DNA of 64,000 bases from a virus: the IMG/VR virus record IMGVR_UViG_3300037225_000932, positions 1-64,000 of that record; one strand, written 5' to 3'. Position 1 is the first letter of the stretch. Every line of letters begins with the position of its first letter. Below, in pieces: positions 8,733 through 17,046 of this stretch. Both the position numbers and the translations under genes were made by a program. Below the pieces are notes generated by a model. It was not told where the DNA came from. It saw nothing but the letters and a program-made list of their open reading frames with translations, and ran no database searches.

Positions 8733-10117
8733 TTAATATTCTCCCATATCTCTTTTAACCTATTAACAACATTCTTAGAAGCTACATTTATATCATAATT
8801 TTCTTTAATAAACTTTTGTAATTTATTATTTTTTTCTTTTGCTTCTCTATAATTTTCAAAAACCTCTCTCATTAATTGACTGGCTTTCATTATAGTATTT
8901 TCATCTGTGAGCTCCGGAAATAATTGATTATCCCAATAATGAACGTGCATTTTTCCTGAACTAATAGGAGATATTTTATCTACATCCAATAAATAAGAGT
9001 TATCTTTCTTTAAAAACATCGTATGACCACTTATATTTGTAGATATAACTGGAAGTCCGCATAAAGATGCTTCACAGAACGTAATGCCAAATCCTTCACC
9101 CCTCGAAAATGATACATATGCTTTTGCTGACTTATATAATCCTGGCATTTGTTCTTCCGGAATAACCATTCCAGATTTTGCTATATGAGGAGCATTCTTT
9201 TTAGACGCATTTAGATATTGTTTAATCGTGTCTCTAACGGTATCTGTCTTTACACTATCACAAATATATCTACTCACAATTAAAAGAGAAACAGGATCAT
9301 TATCAGAAAACTCATCTAAATAAGCCTTTAACAAAACATCATATCCCTTTCTATAACTCCAACCAAATACGCTTAGAAACACAAAATCTTTTAGTTTAGG
9401 CTTAAACTCATAAGTTTCACAATTTTCATTATAAAGATTTAAATCTATAGAATCCGGAAAAACTAATATATTCTTCTTTAATCCCTGTTTAACTAAAACT
9501 TTTTTACAAAAATCAGAAGTCACCCAAATCTCATTATAATTATTTGCCGCATCAATAAACTGCTGGGGAACCGAGCCCGCCTCTACTGTTGTATAGAGTA
9601 TCCTATATGATCCTCCCCCAAACATATTACTAAATGTTGGGATCATACTATCTATTACTATTGCTTTATTACCTACTGATTTATTTATTTTAGCAAGTTG
9701 TCTTACTTCATATTCATTTATTTCGTTTGTCTTATTAACTGCTTCTATATTTACATTTATGCCATTATTATTTAACCCTATTGCTAAATTTCTATTGACT
9801 TTAGCATATCCACCTGCCTCATAAAAGTGTCCTCTTATTTTTACTTCTATATTATTTGTTATTTCTATTTTTTCTTCTGGTTTTTTTGTAATTTCTTTTT
9901 TTTGCGATTTTCTTTGTATATCTAAAAGATTTTTCTCAAAAAGACTATCTTCACATTCTGTTATTCTTATATTTCCAGAAGATAAAAGCATTCTAAAATG
10001 TTGTGATTTTTTTGCACTATCTAAAGAAATCTCTTGTTCTTTTTCGTTAAGATAAGGAATAGAAAGATTTATATCACCTAAAAAAATTGTATTATTAGAC
10101 AAATTGATAAACTTCAT
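8729..10117 (-). CDS. GT4-family glycosyltransferase with extra N-terminal domain
   Basis: 462 residues from ATG 10117. An upstream extension to 10195 is open, but it would translate a terminator hairpin, so it is rejected. Residues 1-90 form an unrelated head (MKFINLSNNTIFLGDINLSI) plus a Lys/Glu linker. From about 95 comes a GT-B enzyme: GHFYEAGGYAKVNRNLAIGL, the hinge FLSVFGWSYRKGYDVLLKAY, and the donor-binding YVSFSRGEGFGITFCEASLC motif with the E-x7-E spacing, then GLPVISTNISGH. This is the retaining GT4 architecture (mannosyl- or glucosyltransferase-like). It stands first in the leftward glycan unit, just past a terminator. The N-terminal domain may anchor the enzyme to a particle; that is a guess. 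Confidence 0.8.
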   Translation of the reverse strand: MKFINLSNNTIFLGDINLSIPYLNEKEQEISLDSAKKSQHFRMLLSSGNIRITECEDSLFEKNLLDIQRKSQKKEITKKPEEKIEITNNIEVKIRGHFYEAGGYAKVNRNLAIGLNNNGINVNIEAVNKTNEINEYEVRQLAKINKSVGNKAIVIDSMIPTFSNMFGGGSYRILYTTVEAGSVPQQFIDAANNYNEIWVTSDFCKKVLVKQGLKKNILVFPDSIDLNLYNENCETYEFKPKLKDFVFLSVFGWSYRKGYDVLLKAYLDEFSDNDPVSLLIVSRYICDSVKTDTVRDTIKQYLNASKKNAPHIAKSGMVIPEEQMPGLYKSAKAYVSFSRGEGFGITFCEASLCGLPVISTNISGHTMFLKKDNSYLLDVDKISPISSGKMHVHYWDNQLFPELTDENTIMKASQLMREVFENYREAKEKNNKLQKFIKENYDINVASKNVVNRLKEIWENIK

Positions 10118-10145
10118 AATAATTTTATCGACAAATACACAAAAA

Positions 10146-10171
10146 AACTCCAGCAAAAAAAAACTGGAGTT
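10146..10171 (-). terminator. Rho-independent terminator
   Basis: Stem AACTCCAG (10146-10153) pairs with CTGGAGTT (10164-10171) around an A-rich loop on the + strand. In minus-strand transcripts the stem is followed by a run of seven or more U. It would end transcription of the small-gene unit at 10206-13541 before the glycosyltransferase gene that starts at 10117. Confidence 0.8.
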
Positions 10172-10205
10172 ATGAATAAAAAAAACAATAAACATAAATT
10201 TATTT

Positions 10206-10403
10206 TTAATCTTTTTTCTTTTTAGATTTATTTTTCACATCCTTTACACATTTTTCATATTTTTCTGGTTCTTCTTTTTTATTTACCGTAGTATAACAAA
10301 CCGCGAACGGATTAATATCATAATGTTTTCCTTTATAATCTATACCTTTCTTTTTACTCTTTTTCTTTGCTTCAATATATTTAGCAGTTTTTATTATTTT
10401 CAC
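10206..10403 (-). CDS. Small lysine-rich protein with MKIIKTAK tag
   Basis: 65 residues, very basic (many KK and KSKKK runs). The first eight residues MKIIKTAK are identical to those of the gene just upstream (10381-10644) and nearly identical to 20139-20453 (MKVIKTAQ), although the rest is unrelated. The middle, GIDYKGKHYDINPFAVCYTT, looks like a small fold; the tail is low-complexity. The high charge suggests nucleic-acid or internal-head-protein behaviour, but no family is recognised. It overlaps the upstream gene by 23 bases. Confidence 0.65.
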   Translation of the reverse strand: MKIIKTAKYIEAKKKSKKKGIDYKGKHYDINPFAVCYTTVNKKEEPEKYEKCVKDVKNKSKKKKD

Positions 10404-10644
10404 TCTTTCTCTCCTTTAATTTATTTTCCATTTTATCTAAAGATGTATAATAGTTTGAGAATTCGTCCAAATGATCTTTAGAAATTTCTTTAGCAAAATC
10501 TTCGTCTTTAGTATGCTCTTTTTCTACTTCTATGCCTCTTTTTAACTGATCTTTATCATAATCACTATCTTTTCGCTTCTTTTCTAAAGTAAGTTTATCT
10601 AATACATCTTTATCTTTAATTTTTGCTGTTTTTATTATTTTCAC
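10381..10644 (-). CDS. Small charged helical protein with MKIIKTAK tag
   Basis: 87 residues, rich in Lys, Asp and Glu and predicted helical (coiled-coil-like heptads in the second half, DEFSNYYTSLDKMENKLKE). N-terminal MKIIKTAK is shared with the following gene. Its ATG overlaps the stop of the TOPRIM fragment upstream (TGA/ATG), so it belongs to that transcription unit. No enzyme motif visible. The shared start peptide on unrelated bodies is the only functional hint. Confidence 0.65.
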   Translation of the reverse strand: MKIIKTAKIKDKDVLDKLTLEKKRKDSDYDKDQLKRGIEVEKEHTKDEDFAKEISKDHLDEFSNYYTSLDKMENKLKERKSENNKNC

Positions 10645-10952
10645 TTTAGACCCTCTTTATTTAATACTATTTCAATGAATTCATTCACTTCTCCTTGTGG
10701 CATTTCTCCTAAATCCTTAAATGAATCAGGAACTTTATACCATTTGTCTGCTAATCTTTTTAATTCATTACCAGCATCATCATTATCTAAAATAGCAATA
10801 ACTCTTTGTCCTAATAGTCCCAATTGTTGTTCTACAGCAGGTTTTTTACCTGCTCCCAAAACAGCAATACACGGCAAACCTATATTGTGAATTTTTATCG
10901 CATCAAAAATGCCTTCCACAATAAATAAAAATGGCTTATTTTTATCTAGACT

Positions 10953-12250
10953 CTCCCAACCGTTCCTTAAAAAATTTTAAGGTTTTAATTATTAACCGCT
11001 AAACCTTCACCGTTTAGTTTTCTTAATGGATTAACAATTACTGGCCTTGCGGCAAGGCTCCTATCCCCTATTCCTAAGAACTCAGGGATTACTTTTCGTC
11101 CAATATTCAAACTCCCATTTATATCAGCATTTAAAGCAAATCCATCTTTAGTAACATAAAGACCACGATATTTTCTTTTACCAGAAAATTCAACTTCTTT
11201 TTCTCCATATCTAGGTAATGGATCATTATCATAGAAACTCGATTGCGAGGTATAACTTTCTTCTGTAAAAATAACTTCAATACCACTTATTTCTGCTTTA
11301 TATTTAATCTTTTCTAATAATAAAAATATTGGAATAAATTGAAAGTTTTGATTATTTCTTTTTCCTAAATTCATTTTAATTTTACATCCATCGTTTTTAC
11401 CGATAATTATTTTCCCTATTCCATATTTTATGCAATTTTCTACAATTATTTTACTAACATTATGAAAATAATTTTGAATACGAAAATATCGTTTTTTACT
11501 TCTTGTTTTACAGGGATTTTTATTATACCACTGATTTATACTCTTTATTATGTGACCATTGATCAATATTGAACGTTTTTGATCTAAAGTTATCGCACAT
11601 AAATTGTTTAATCCAATGTCAATAGTGCATATTTTGTTTTTATCTACTTTTTCTTTTGTATATTTTTTCTCTTTTTGGTCTTGAGTATCATATACTATTT
11701 CTATAATAAATCCAAAAGTTTTAGGAGTTATTATTACTTGTTTAAATTTTTTATCAGAAGACACCGAAAAACAATCATTAGTAGGCGTTATTTGTGTTAG
11801 TATTTTTTTCGATCTTCCTCCTTTTATCGTTTCTTTATCAAAAATTATTTGTGCCATTTTGTTTTTATATTTTGGAGGTTTAGGTTTTGATTTAAAAGTA
11901 TTTTTATCTTTTTTATAAGCATTTAATGATTTAAGAAAATTTTCCCAATCAGTCAAGCATTTTCTTATTGTTTGTTTTGCTGTTTTCGTGTTATGCAATT
12001 TTTTATAGCATTCAATGTTTTTTACCTCAGTCAATAATAACTTAATATCCGGAAGAGGATATTTATGTTCAAACCACGATTTTCTCATAAAATAATTACA
12101 ACGATTATATAATTCTTTAGAATAAATACATAGCCTAATAATATCTTTATTACCCTTAAAAAAATGTCTTTCAACAAGTATCATATACTATATATTGGGG
12201 TCCATCCCCAAAAATCCTTTAAGAAAAACAAAAAATCTTAAAAATTTATT
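10953..12250 (-). mobile_element. IS200/IS605-family-like element carrying tnpB only
   Basis: About 1.3 kb inserted in the TOPRIM gene. Boundaries are inferred from the repeated hexamer TGGGAG and from restoration of the host reading frame. Subterminal hairpins of the kind used by single-strand IS elements are visible: CCTTAAAA-TT-TTTTAAGG near the right (tnpB 3') end and TTTAAGA/TCTTAAA between the left end and tnpB. No tnpA (Y1 transposase) is present, so the element would need a transposase in trans. The exact ends could differ by up to six bases because of the repeat. Confidence 0.7.
10985..12184 (-). CDS. tnpB: TnpB RNA-guided nuclease (zinc-finger-less type)
   Basis: 399 residues. RuvC-I is CTIDIGLNNLCAITLD. 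The middle block has the basic RNA-binding features of TnpB. The C-terminal region reads YTSQSSFYDNDPLPRYGE, FSGKRKYRGLYVTKDG, NADINGSLNIGRKVIPE. It has the RuvC-III Asp in NAD but no CxxC zinc finger, matching the well-known TnpB subtype in which that finger is replaced. TnpB proteins use an omega RNA, transcribed from the element's right end, to cut the empty donor site. Here the RNA would overlap the 3' end of the gene and guide on the flanking TOPRIM sequence. It is the only gene of its element. Confidence 0.9.
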   Translation of the reverse strand: MILVERHFFKGNKDIIRLCIYSKELYNRCNYFMRKSWFEHKYPLPDIKLLLTEVKNIECYKKLHNTKTAKQTIRKCLTDWENFLKSLNAYKKDKNTFKSKPKPPKYKNKMAQIIFDKETIKGGRSKKILTQITPTNDCFSVSSDKKFKQVIITPKTFGFIIEIVYDTQDQKEKKYTKEKVDKNKICTIDIGLNNLCAITLDQKRSILINGHIIKSINQWYNKNPCKTRSKKRYFRIQNYFHNVSKIIVENCIKYGIGKIIIGKNDGCKIKMNLGKRNNQNFQFIPIFLLLEKIKYKAEISGIEVIFTEESYTSQSSFYDNDPLPRYGEKEVEFSGKRKYRGLYVTKDGFALNADINGSLNIGRKVIPEFLGIGDRSLAARPVIVNPLRKLNGEGLAVNN

Positions 12251-12527
12251 CTCCCATCCCCAAACAGCCTGCTGTTTATGTGTATCCATAATGTAAGTAT
12301 AATATTTTAGATCTTTTGGATCGTCTCCAGGTCTTTGTTTTTTCTCTTTTGTAGGATCGTATTTTTGATATCCAATCATTTTACCCGACAAATCAAAAAT
12401 TAAAAATGTAGCAATACCCGTCTCTTTATCAATAATTACTCTCGTAGTTTTTTGATCAAGCCCTCTATCTTTAAGGTGTTTTTCTATATCTATTACTTGT
12501 GATATTTTATACCAATTCATTTTTAAT

Positions 12528-13541
12528 CTAAGTCGTAGTTGTCGATGTAGTAAGAGTGGCTGGTATGGCTGGAGTAGATGTTAGTGTAGTCGTAGTGATT
12601 GCAGGTGGAGCTTTATCTATATTATCTCTAACCTGAGACACAATAGCCTCAGTGCTATCAGATTGTATAGTAGAAACCTTTCCAGGAACAGGTCCTTGTC
12701 CAAACATTTCCTTTCTAGCCACATCAGTTAAAAATGTCTTAACAGCCTCAGTTGTTTTTATTAATTCTAGAATAGCAGTATCTTTGGTCGCATCAGTTTT
12801 TTCATTTGTAGCAATTGTTTTATTTTTTTCATAAATTTGCCAAACAATTAATCCTATAACTATTAAAATTATACCTCCTATTATATAAGGCATAAAGTTC
12901 AGTATTTGAATTAAAAATATACTTAATCCCAATCCTACTGCACACACTATAGCTATACCAAAAGTCAATTTAGAGTTTCCCCAACCAGATAACGCCAAAG
13001 CACCACTTAACAACATACCAGAAAAACAAACAATACTTATCCAAATATATTTTTCTTTTAATGCCTGATTTGCACCCTCTTCAGCTTTTAACCGTAAAGC
13101 TTTTTCTGCTTCTGCTCGACCATTTTCACTCTTTAATTGATTTTTTATATCAATTACTTCTTTTTGAGTTATTGTTAATCTATCATCAAAACTTTTAATT
13201 AACATTAAATCTTTAGTAATAATATTTATATTTGCCAAAATATCATCTGTTTTTGATGTTATTTTTTGCCAAATACCATCAAATTGTGATTTAATTTGAG
13301 AAGGAGTAATAGTTATTCCGTCTGATACTGCCTTCTTTATATCAGATACATCCTGCACAATCTTAGAGTCACTATTAGAGGCATCACTAACGACTTTAGC
13401 AGACTCGCTAATATGATTACTTATATCATTTTCTGGTTCTGGAACATTAGTTAATTTTACAGACGGAGTATCTACCTTACATCCAAACATAAAAACAGAA
13501 ATAACCAATAATACTATTAAACTTTTTATATAATTAGCCAT
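12528..13541 (-). CDS. Lipoprotein with three membrane segments
   Basis: 337 residues. The N-terminus is a lipoprotein signal (LIVLLVISVFMFGC, cleavage before Cys21). A Ser/Asp-rich helical region (30-140) with coiled-coil character follows, then three hydrophobic segments (about 167-190, 195-215 and 218-240), and a cytosolic or periplasmic tail ending in a Thr/Ser/Ala run. A good ribosome-binding site (AGGAGGAG) precedes the ATG. It ends with TAG; readthrough would add only seven residues. It could be a superinfection or host-envelope protein, or a lysis accessory; neither is proven. It shares the unit with the NWYK-tagged TOPRIM gene 8 bases downstream. Confidence 0.75.
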   Translation of the reverse strand: MANYIKSLIVLLVISVFMFGCKVDTPSVKLTNVPEPENDISNHISESAKVVSDASNSDSKIVQDVSDIKKAVSDGITITPSQIKSQFDGIWQKITSKTDDILANINIITKDLMLIKSFDDRLTITQKEVIDIKNQLKSENGRAEAEKALRLKAEEGANQALKEKYIWISIVCFSGMLLSGALALSGWGNSKLTFGIAIVCAVGLGLSIFLIQILNFMPYIIGGIILIVIGLIVWQIYEKNKTIATNEKTDATKDTAILELIKTTEAVKTFLTDVARKEMFGQGPVPGKVSTIQSDSTEAIVSQVRDNIDKAPPAITTTTLTSTPAIPATLTTSTTTT

Positions 13542-13560
13542 TTTTGCTCCTCCTAAAAAG

Positions 13561-13592
13561 ATGTTTTCTATACTTTTCTACTAAGAAAACAT
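13561..13592. promoter_or_regulatory. Inverted repeat between divergent genes
   Basis: ATGTTTTCT (13561-13569) and AGAAAACAT (13584-13592) form a perfect 9-bp inverted repeat with a 14-base centre. It lies between the divergent lipoprotein gene (start 13541) and the NWYK-tagged gene at 13672. It could be an operator or a short terminator-like hairpin; no adjacent strong promoter was recognised. Confidence 0.45.
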
Positions 13593-13671
13593 AGTTGTGT
13601 CCTCTATTTTTTTATCCTTTATTTTATCTATTATGAAGGGTTTTTTGTTTTTTACGCGAAAAATAACAAAT

Positions 13672-14154
13672 ATGAATTGGTATTTTCTACAAAAGATTGC
13701 TCAAATATGGGCACCTGAAAAGTCTCCGGCATTTATCAACGAGGTTGTTCGTTTATACAAATTGGAATATCAATTATCTATGATATCAAAAAGACCATTT
13801 ACAGGCCAAAATCCTCGCAGAAAAGAAAATATAATAAAACAACTTGAAAAAAATCTTTGGCAAGCAATAAATAATGTAAAACCTATTTTTATTAAAACGT
13901 TTGGAAATTGGCTAAAAGGACACGCCTTAACTGATCCAAATATGTGGGCAAATGAACTGTCAAAAAGACTTCCCGGGGAAGATGATCTTGGAGAAGATTA
14001 TTATAAAAAAAACTTTTTAGGAGCATTAGCAGGTTATTTACAATATACGTATGATGAATATCTTAATTCTAATGCAAATTCCACTGATAACCAAGGATAT
14101 TATAACTCAGGACATAAAGAAAATAAAACAAAATATAATAATATATATATATAG
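13672..14154 (+). CDS. NWYK-tagged protein, 5' part of a frameshifted gene
   Basis: 160 residues from the ATG at 13672 (MNWYFLQKIAQIWAPEKS); upstream in-frame codons are ignored because the tag defines the start. Mostly helical, unrecognised: FINEVVRLYKLEYQLSMISK, later KKNFLGALAGYLQYTYDEYL. Reading stops at a TAG inside the run (AT)6 at 14141-14152. The following frame continues as convincing coding sequence from the same run (EIFNTIEKNIENFPSFLRLK), and deleting one AT unit would join both parts into a protein of about 370 residues. I treat this and the next entry as one gene interrupted by a dinucleotide slip. Confidence 0.7.
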   Translation: MNWYFLQKIAQIWAPEKSPAFINEVVRLYKLEYQLSMISKRPFTGQNPRRKENIIKQLEKNLWQAINNVKPIFIKTFGNWLKGHALTDPNMWANELSKRLPGEDDLGEDYYKKNFLGALAGYLQYTYDEYLNSNANSTDNQGYYNSGHKENKTKYNNIYI

Positions 14155-14771
14155 AGATTTTTAACACAATAGAAAAAAATATAGAAAACTTTCCATCATT
14201 TTTGAGGTTAAAAAAAGAACTAAGCGAAACTAACAATTATATGATAACCGAATTAGATGAATACGGATTAGAAGAATTTAATAAAAATTACAATACAGAG
14301 TTTCAAAATAAACAAGAAGCAACAAGTTTCGCAAAAGAGCAATACGAAAATATGGAGATTTCTGAACAATATGACCTTGATGATTTTATAGAAATAGCAA
14401 ATAATTATGGACTATTAACTTCTATAATGACTGAAATATACAGGAATATAATCTTCCCCTTATGGTATCAAAAATGGGGAGCAGAAGGTATTGATAAAGT
14501 AAGAGAAAATATAGAACAAATATATAAAGATTTACTAAATGCTAAAACGCTACAACAAAACCTAATAGCAATAAACCTAGTCGTTAATGCTACTCATATG
14601 TCAGGAAGAATGATAAATTATCTTGAAGATCCAAGTTATTCTGAAACGGAAATAGAAGACCCAGAAGAAGAATATTCTAAATCTATAGGACAAACACTAG
14701 ACGAAATTTCTGAAGGCAATTATAGTGATAATTGGAATAAACAGCTAAGAGATGTGGGAGTTGAAATTTGA
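14142..14771 (+). CDS. 3' part of the frameshifted NWYK-tagged gene
   Basis: Open frame starting inside the AT run, with no good start codon of its own; a TTG at 14202 is possible. It encodes about 209 acidic, helical residues (LEEFNKNYNTEFQNKQEA, EISEQYDLDDFIEIANNYG, IIFPLWYQKWGAEGIDK) ending with DNWNKQLRDVGVEI. The coding quality upstream of 14202 argues that this is the C-terminal part of the 13672 gene rather than a separate gene. The stop overlaps the TTG start of the next gene (TTGA). No known family. Confidence 0.65.
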   Translation, partial: YIYIEIFNTIEKNIENFPSFLRLKKELSETNNYMITELDEYGLEEFNKNYNTEFQNKQEATSFAKEQYENMEISEQYDLDDFIEIANNYGLLTSIMTEIYRNIIFPLWYQKWGAEGIDKVRENIEQIYKDLLNAKTLQQNLIAINLVVNATHMSGRMINYLEDPSYSETEIEDPEEEYSKSIGQTLDEISEGNYSDNWNKQLRDVGVEI

Positions 14772-15001
14772 ACTGGTATAAAAATAGTCTCGAACAAACT
14801 TTTAGCCAAATTAAAGGAATACTTTTAACTCTTCATTATTCCGATCCAGATTTAGATATATCAAAACTATCATTTGATCAAATTTTAGATTTAGTAAAAA
14901 GTCATAATCTCGTTCCAGAAAACATGACACCAGAAAGATTAACTACTATGATAAAGTTTTATTTAGATAAAGAAGAGGGAGAAATTTATGAACTGGTATA
15001 A
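14768..15001 (+). CDS. Small NWYK-tagged protein
   Basis: 77 residues starting at TTG 14768, with GGGAG eight bases upstream, overlapping the preceding stop. It begins MNWYKNSLEQTFSQIKG, then two short helices (LDISKLSFDQILDLVKSHNL; MTPERLTTMIKFYLDKEEG). No family recognised. The next gene starts inside its last codons, so translation is probably coupled. The tag at the start is the same as on the kinase that follows. Confidence 0.65.
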   Translation: MNWYKNSLEQTFSQIKGILLTLHYSDPDLDISKLSFDQILDLVKSHNLVPENMTPERLTTMIKFYLDKEEGEIYELV

Positions 15002-15581
15002 AGAATCTAAAAAAAAGAAGAAAGAAAAGAAATGGAACACTTTAGATACTCAGCTTTTATGCTGTGGGTATCCAGAAAATAAAAGAAAAGACCCCTACAA
15101 AAAGAACGCACAAAAAAAAGAAAATAAAATCTTATATGTAGCCAGAGGCATACCTGGTAGCGGAAAAAGTACATTAGCAAAAGATCTAGGTAAAAGTGGA
15201 CAGGTTTTTTCTTCTGATGAATTCTTTATGATAAATGGAGAATATAAATTTGATCCTAAAAAATTAAGTGAAGCTCATCAGTGGAACCAAACAAGAGCAA
15301 AAAAAGCAATGGAACAAGGAATATCTCCAATAGTAATAGATAATACCAATGTGCGTTTTTCCGACTTTAAAATTTATTTAATTTTTGCTAAACAATATGG
15401 ATATGAAGTTAAATTTGTTCAACCAAATTGGCATAAAGATTTATATACACCAGAAGGAAAATGGAACTTTAATTTTCTAAAAGGAAGAAATGTTCACGGA
15501 GTTCCTGACGAAGCCGTTAAAAGAATGATTGATAGATTTGAATATAATCCTACAGAAGAAAAAATATTAAACTCTAAATAA
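14988..15581 (+). CDS. NWYK-tagged P-loop kinase (polynucleotide-kinase / AAA_33-like)
   Basis: 197 residues. MNWYKESKKKKKEKK leads into a P-loop GIPGSGKSTLAKDLG near residue 50, then FSSDEFF (Walker-B-like Asp). DPKKLSEAHQWNQTRAKKAM and PIVIDNTNVRFSDF are hallmarks of the kinase family that includes the kinase half of T4 Pnkp and N4BP2-like proteins. A phosphotransfer role on RNA or DNA ends is plausible, and the RNA ligase at 27500 would be a natural partner in tRNA repair. No phosphatase domain is present. Ribosome-binding site GAGGGAG. Family call good; substrate is inference. Confidence 0.8.
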   Translation: MNWYKESKKKKKEKKWNTLDTQLLCCGYPENKRKDPYKKNAQKKENKILYVARGIPGSGKSTLAKDLGKSGQVFSSDEFFMINGEYKFDPKKLSEAHQWNQTRAKKAMEQGISPIVIDNTNVRFSDFKIYLIFAKQYGYEVKFVQPNWHKDLYTPEGKWNFNFLKGRNVHGVPDEAVKRMIDRFEYNPTEEKILNSK

Positions 15582-15584
15582 TAT

Positions 15585-16367
15585 TTATTTTATAGTATAT
15601 TTTTTATTAAATATATCTGCTAAAGTTAATCTTTCATTATTTAACTTAATTCTAGTTTGAGATAATTCTTTTTGTTTATCTATAATTTTAGATCTAATAT
15701 CACTGATTTGTTTGATAATCTCAATAATACTTGGATTTTTAGACAATTTTGACTCAAAATCATCTTTTATATTTTTTATTTTAATATTTATTTCTTTTAT
15801 TTTATTTAATACATCTACAGCTTCACTTATAGAATTTAATTCTTTGTCTTTTGTATTAGATATTTTAGAATCTATTTCTAATAGTTTATTAGAAACTTCT
15901 ATCTTTTTATTTTTATCAGGATTTTCTTCGTTTAAAGTTTCTTTTAAGTTATTTTCTATATCTTCTTTTTCTTTTAGCATTTTTATAAAATTATCATCTT
16001 TTATAAGTTTTTCAAAAACTATAACATTAAACTTTTCTAGTTTATCTTGAGCTTCTTTTAAACTGTTTTGGGACTTAATATAATCATCTGATTTTTCAAA
16101 TTCTAATTTTAGTTTAGTTATTATAAGAGATAATGAAACTTCAGCATCTGAAGAGTTTTTTAATAACATTGTAAGGTCTTTTTCTAAATTAGAGATATCA
16201 TTAGTAGTATTTTCTATATTTTTTTTAGCGTCTTCTACGTCTTTAGTATTGATATTGTTATTTGTGTTGTTTTTAGGATTTCTATTGGTATAATTTTTAT
16301 TATTTTGAGAATATAAAGGAGTAAAAGAAAATAAAAGTATTAAGATTGTAGATAGTATAGTTTTCAT
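15585..16367 (-). CDS. Secreted coiled-coil protein
   Basis: 260 residues. A signal peptide (MKTILSTILILLFSFTPLYS, then QNN) is followed by an Asn-rich linker and a long charged coiled coil (about 45-240) with repeated Lys/Glu/Asn/Leu/Ile heptads. No enzymatic motif. It converges on the kinase gene with three bases between stop codons. It would be exported by a host Sec system, so an envelope or extracellular role is likely. Composition is close to that of its neighbours, giving no sign of recent transfer. Confidence 0.7.
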   Translation of the reverse strand: MKTILSTILILLFSFTPLYSQNNKNYTNRNPKNNTNNNINTKDVEDAKKNIENTTNDISNLEKDLTMLLKNSSDAEVSLSLIITKLKLEFEKSDDYIKSQNSLKEAQDKLEKFNVIVFEKLIKDDNFIKMLKEKEDIENNLKETLNEENPDKNKKIEVSNKLLEIDSKISNTKDKELNSISEAVDVLNKIKEINIKIKNIKDDFESKLSKNPSIIEIIKQISDIRSKIIDKQKELSQTRIKLNNERLTLADIFNKKYTIK

Positions 16368-16443
16368 ATTTTATTATATACTACTAAAAAATAAATTTCC
16401 ATTTTCTTAAAGGAAAAATCATTAAAATTTATTATATTATTTT

Positions 16444-16839
16444 ATGAATTGGTATAAAAAATCTCAATATGAAGCTGATCCAGAAAAACCATTAAGAACA
16501 TTACCTAAAGGAAATTATTCTGAAATAGGACATGAAGGATTTTTTGACAATAAAAATAAGTATGAATGTGAAGAAATAAAATTATGGATTTATGATCAAA
16601 ATGGACTTAAAGTAATAGATGTTTCTAATGATCCAAAGAGATATCATGAAAGTGAATTTGGAAAATCTAGAAATTATTTTCCTAAAGGAAGATATGAAAA
16701 ATGTAAAAACATTAAAAAAGTTAGTTTAAGTATTCCTTATAGATCTCATAATTTTAGTAACGATGATTACATGAATATGATAGAAGATTTAAAAGAGGAG
16801 TTTGAGGTTTCTGAAAATCAGATTTTTAGAGCATTTTAA
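16444..16839 (+). CDS. NWYK-tagged hypothetical protein
   Basis: 131 residues: MNWYKKSQYEADPEKPLRTL, then a compact region with IGHEGFFDNKNKYECEEIKLWIYD and YFPKGRYEKCKNIKKVSLSI. No known domain recognised. It starts just downstream of a divergent intergenic region and is followed by strong hairpins, so it may be a single-gene transcript. The start is set by the tag. Its best clue is membership of the tagged set (TOPRIM protein, kinase, nucleotidyltransferase and others). Confidence 0.7.
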   Translation: MNWYKKSQYEADPEKPLRTLPKGNYSEIGHEGFFDNKNKYECEEIKLWIYDQNGLKVIDVSNDPKRYHESEFGKSRNYFPKGRYEKCKNIKKVSLSIPYRSHNFSNDDYMNMIEDLKEEFEVSENQIFRAF

Positions 16840-16850
16840 TGTTATTTTAA

Positions 16851-16901
16851 CTGGCTTCGCCAGAGCATACGACAAAACAGGCTTCGCCAGTTTTGTCGTA
16901 T
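16851..16901. terminator. Double hairpin with GGCTTCGCCAG repeats
   Basis: CTGGCTTCGCCAG (16851-16863) is a self-complementary hairpin. A second hairpin at 16867-16901 has a 16-base arm beginning ATACGACAAAACAGGC, a TTC loop and the matching arm with one mismatch. The 11-mer GGCTTCGCCAG occurs in both. The stem is strong enough to act as a bidirectional terminator after the gene ending at 16839; the following bases are only moderately T-rich. Confidence 0.6.
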
Positions 16902-16967
16902 ATTATTTAGTTCAGAAAAAGATTTCTTTTAAGTAAGAAAAAATATATTAGCGCACTTGCCCCCTCT

Positions 16968-16993
16968 CCTTAAATGGTCCTCCCCCATTAAGG
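16968..16993. terminator. Hairpin followed by T-run
   Basis: CCTTAAATGG (16968-16977) pairs with CCATTAAGG (16985-16993) with one bulged base. A T6 run follows after six bases. Terminator-like on the + strand, in a 480-base stretch without a convincing gene. Confidence 0.45.
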
Positions 16994-17046
16994 GTAAAAT
17001 TTTTTATGATCAATTGTTAAGTAATTTCCAATTAAATTACTATTTG

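Larger units (their letters stand above)
10641..12520 (-). pseudogene. TOPRIM-domain (primase-like) gene split by a TnpB element
   Basis: The 5' part (12520 to about 12251) encodes MNWYKISQV...DTHKQQAVWGWE. The 3' part (about 10952 to 10641) encodes SLDKNKPFLFIVEGIFDAIK, then AVLGAGKKP and RVIAILDNDDAGN, the TOPRIM signatures (E, then DxD). Joining the two at the shared hexamer TGGGAG (CTCCCA on + strand, 12251-12256 and 10953-10958) gives one in-frame protein of about 193 residues: a small DnaG/TOPRIM-type protein without a zinc finger, bearing the NWYK tag. The insertion adds foreign codons and a TAG stop (12188-12190) to the first half. The second half could still start at GTG 10919. Probably inactive as a whole enzyme. 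Confidence 0.75.

Noticed and set aside
10118-10195. Longer N-terminus for the GT4-family gene
   Set aside because: It would translate a rho-independent terminator hairpin and looks like a hydrophobic artefact of a poly-T run.
10953-12256. IStron (group I intron plus TnpB) in the TOPRIM gene
   Set aside because: The space between the insertion point and tnpB is about 70 bases, with only a short hairpin, so no intron core can fit.
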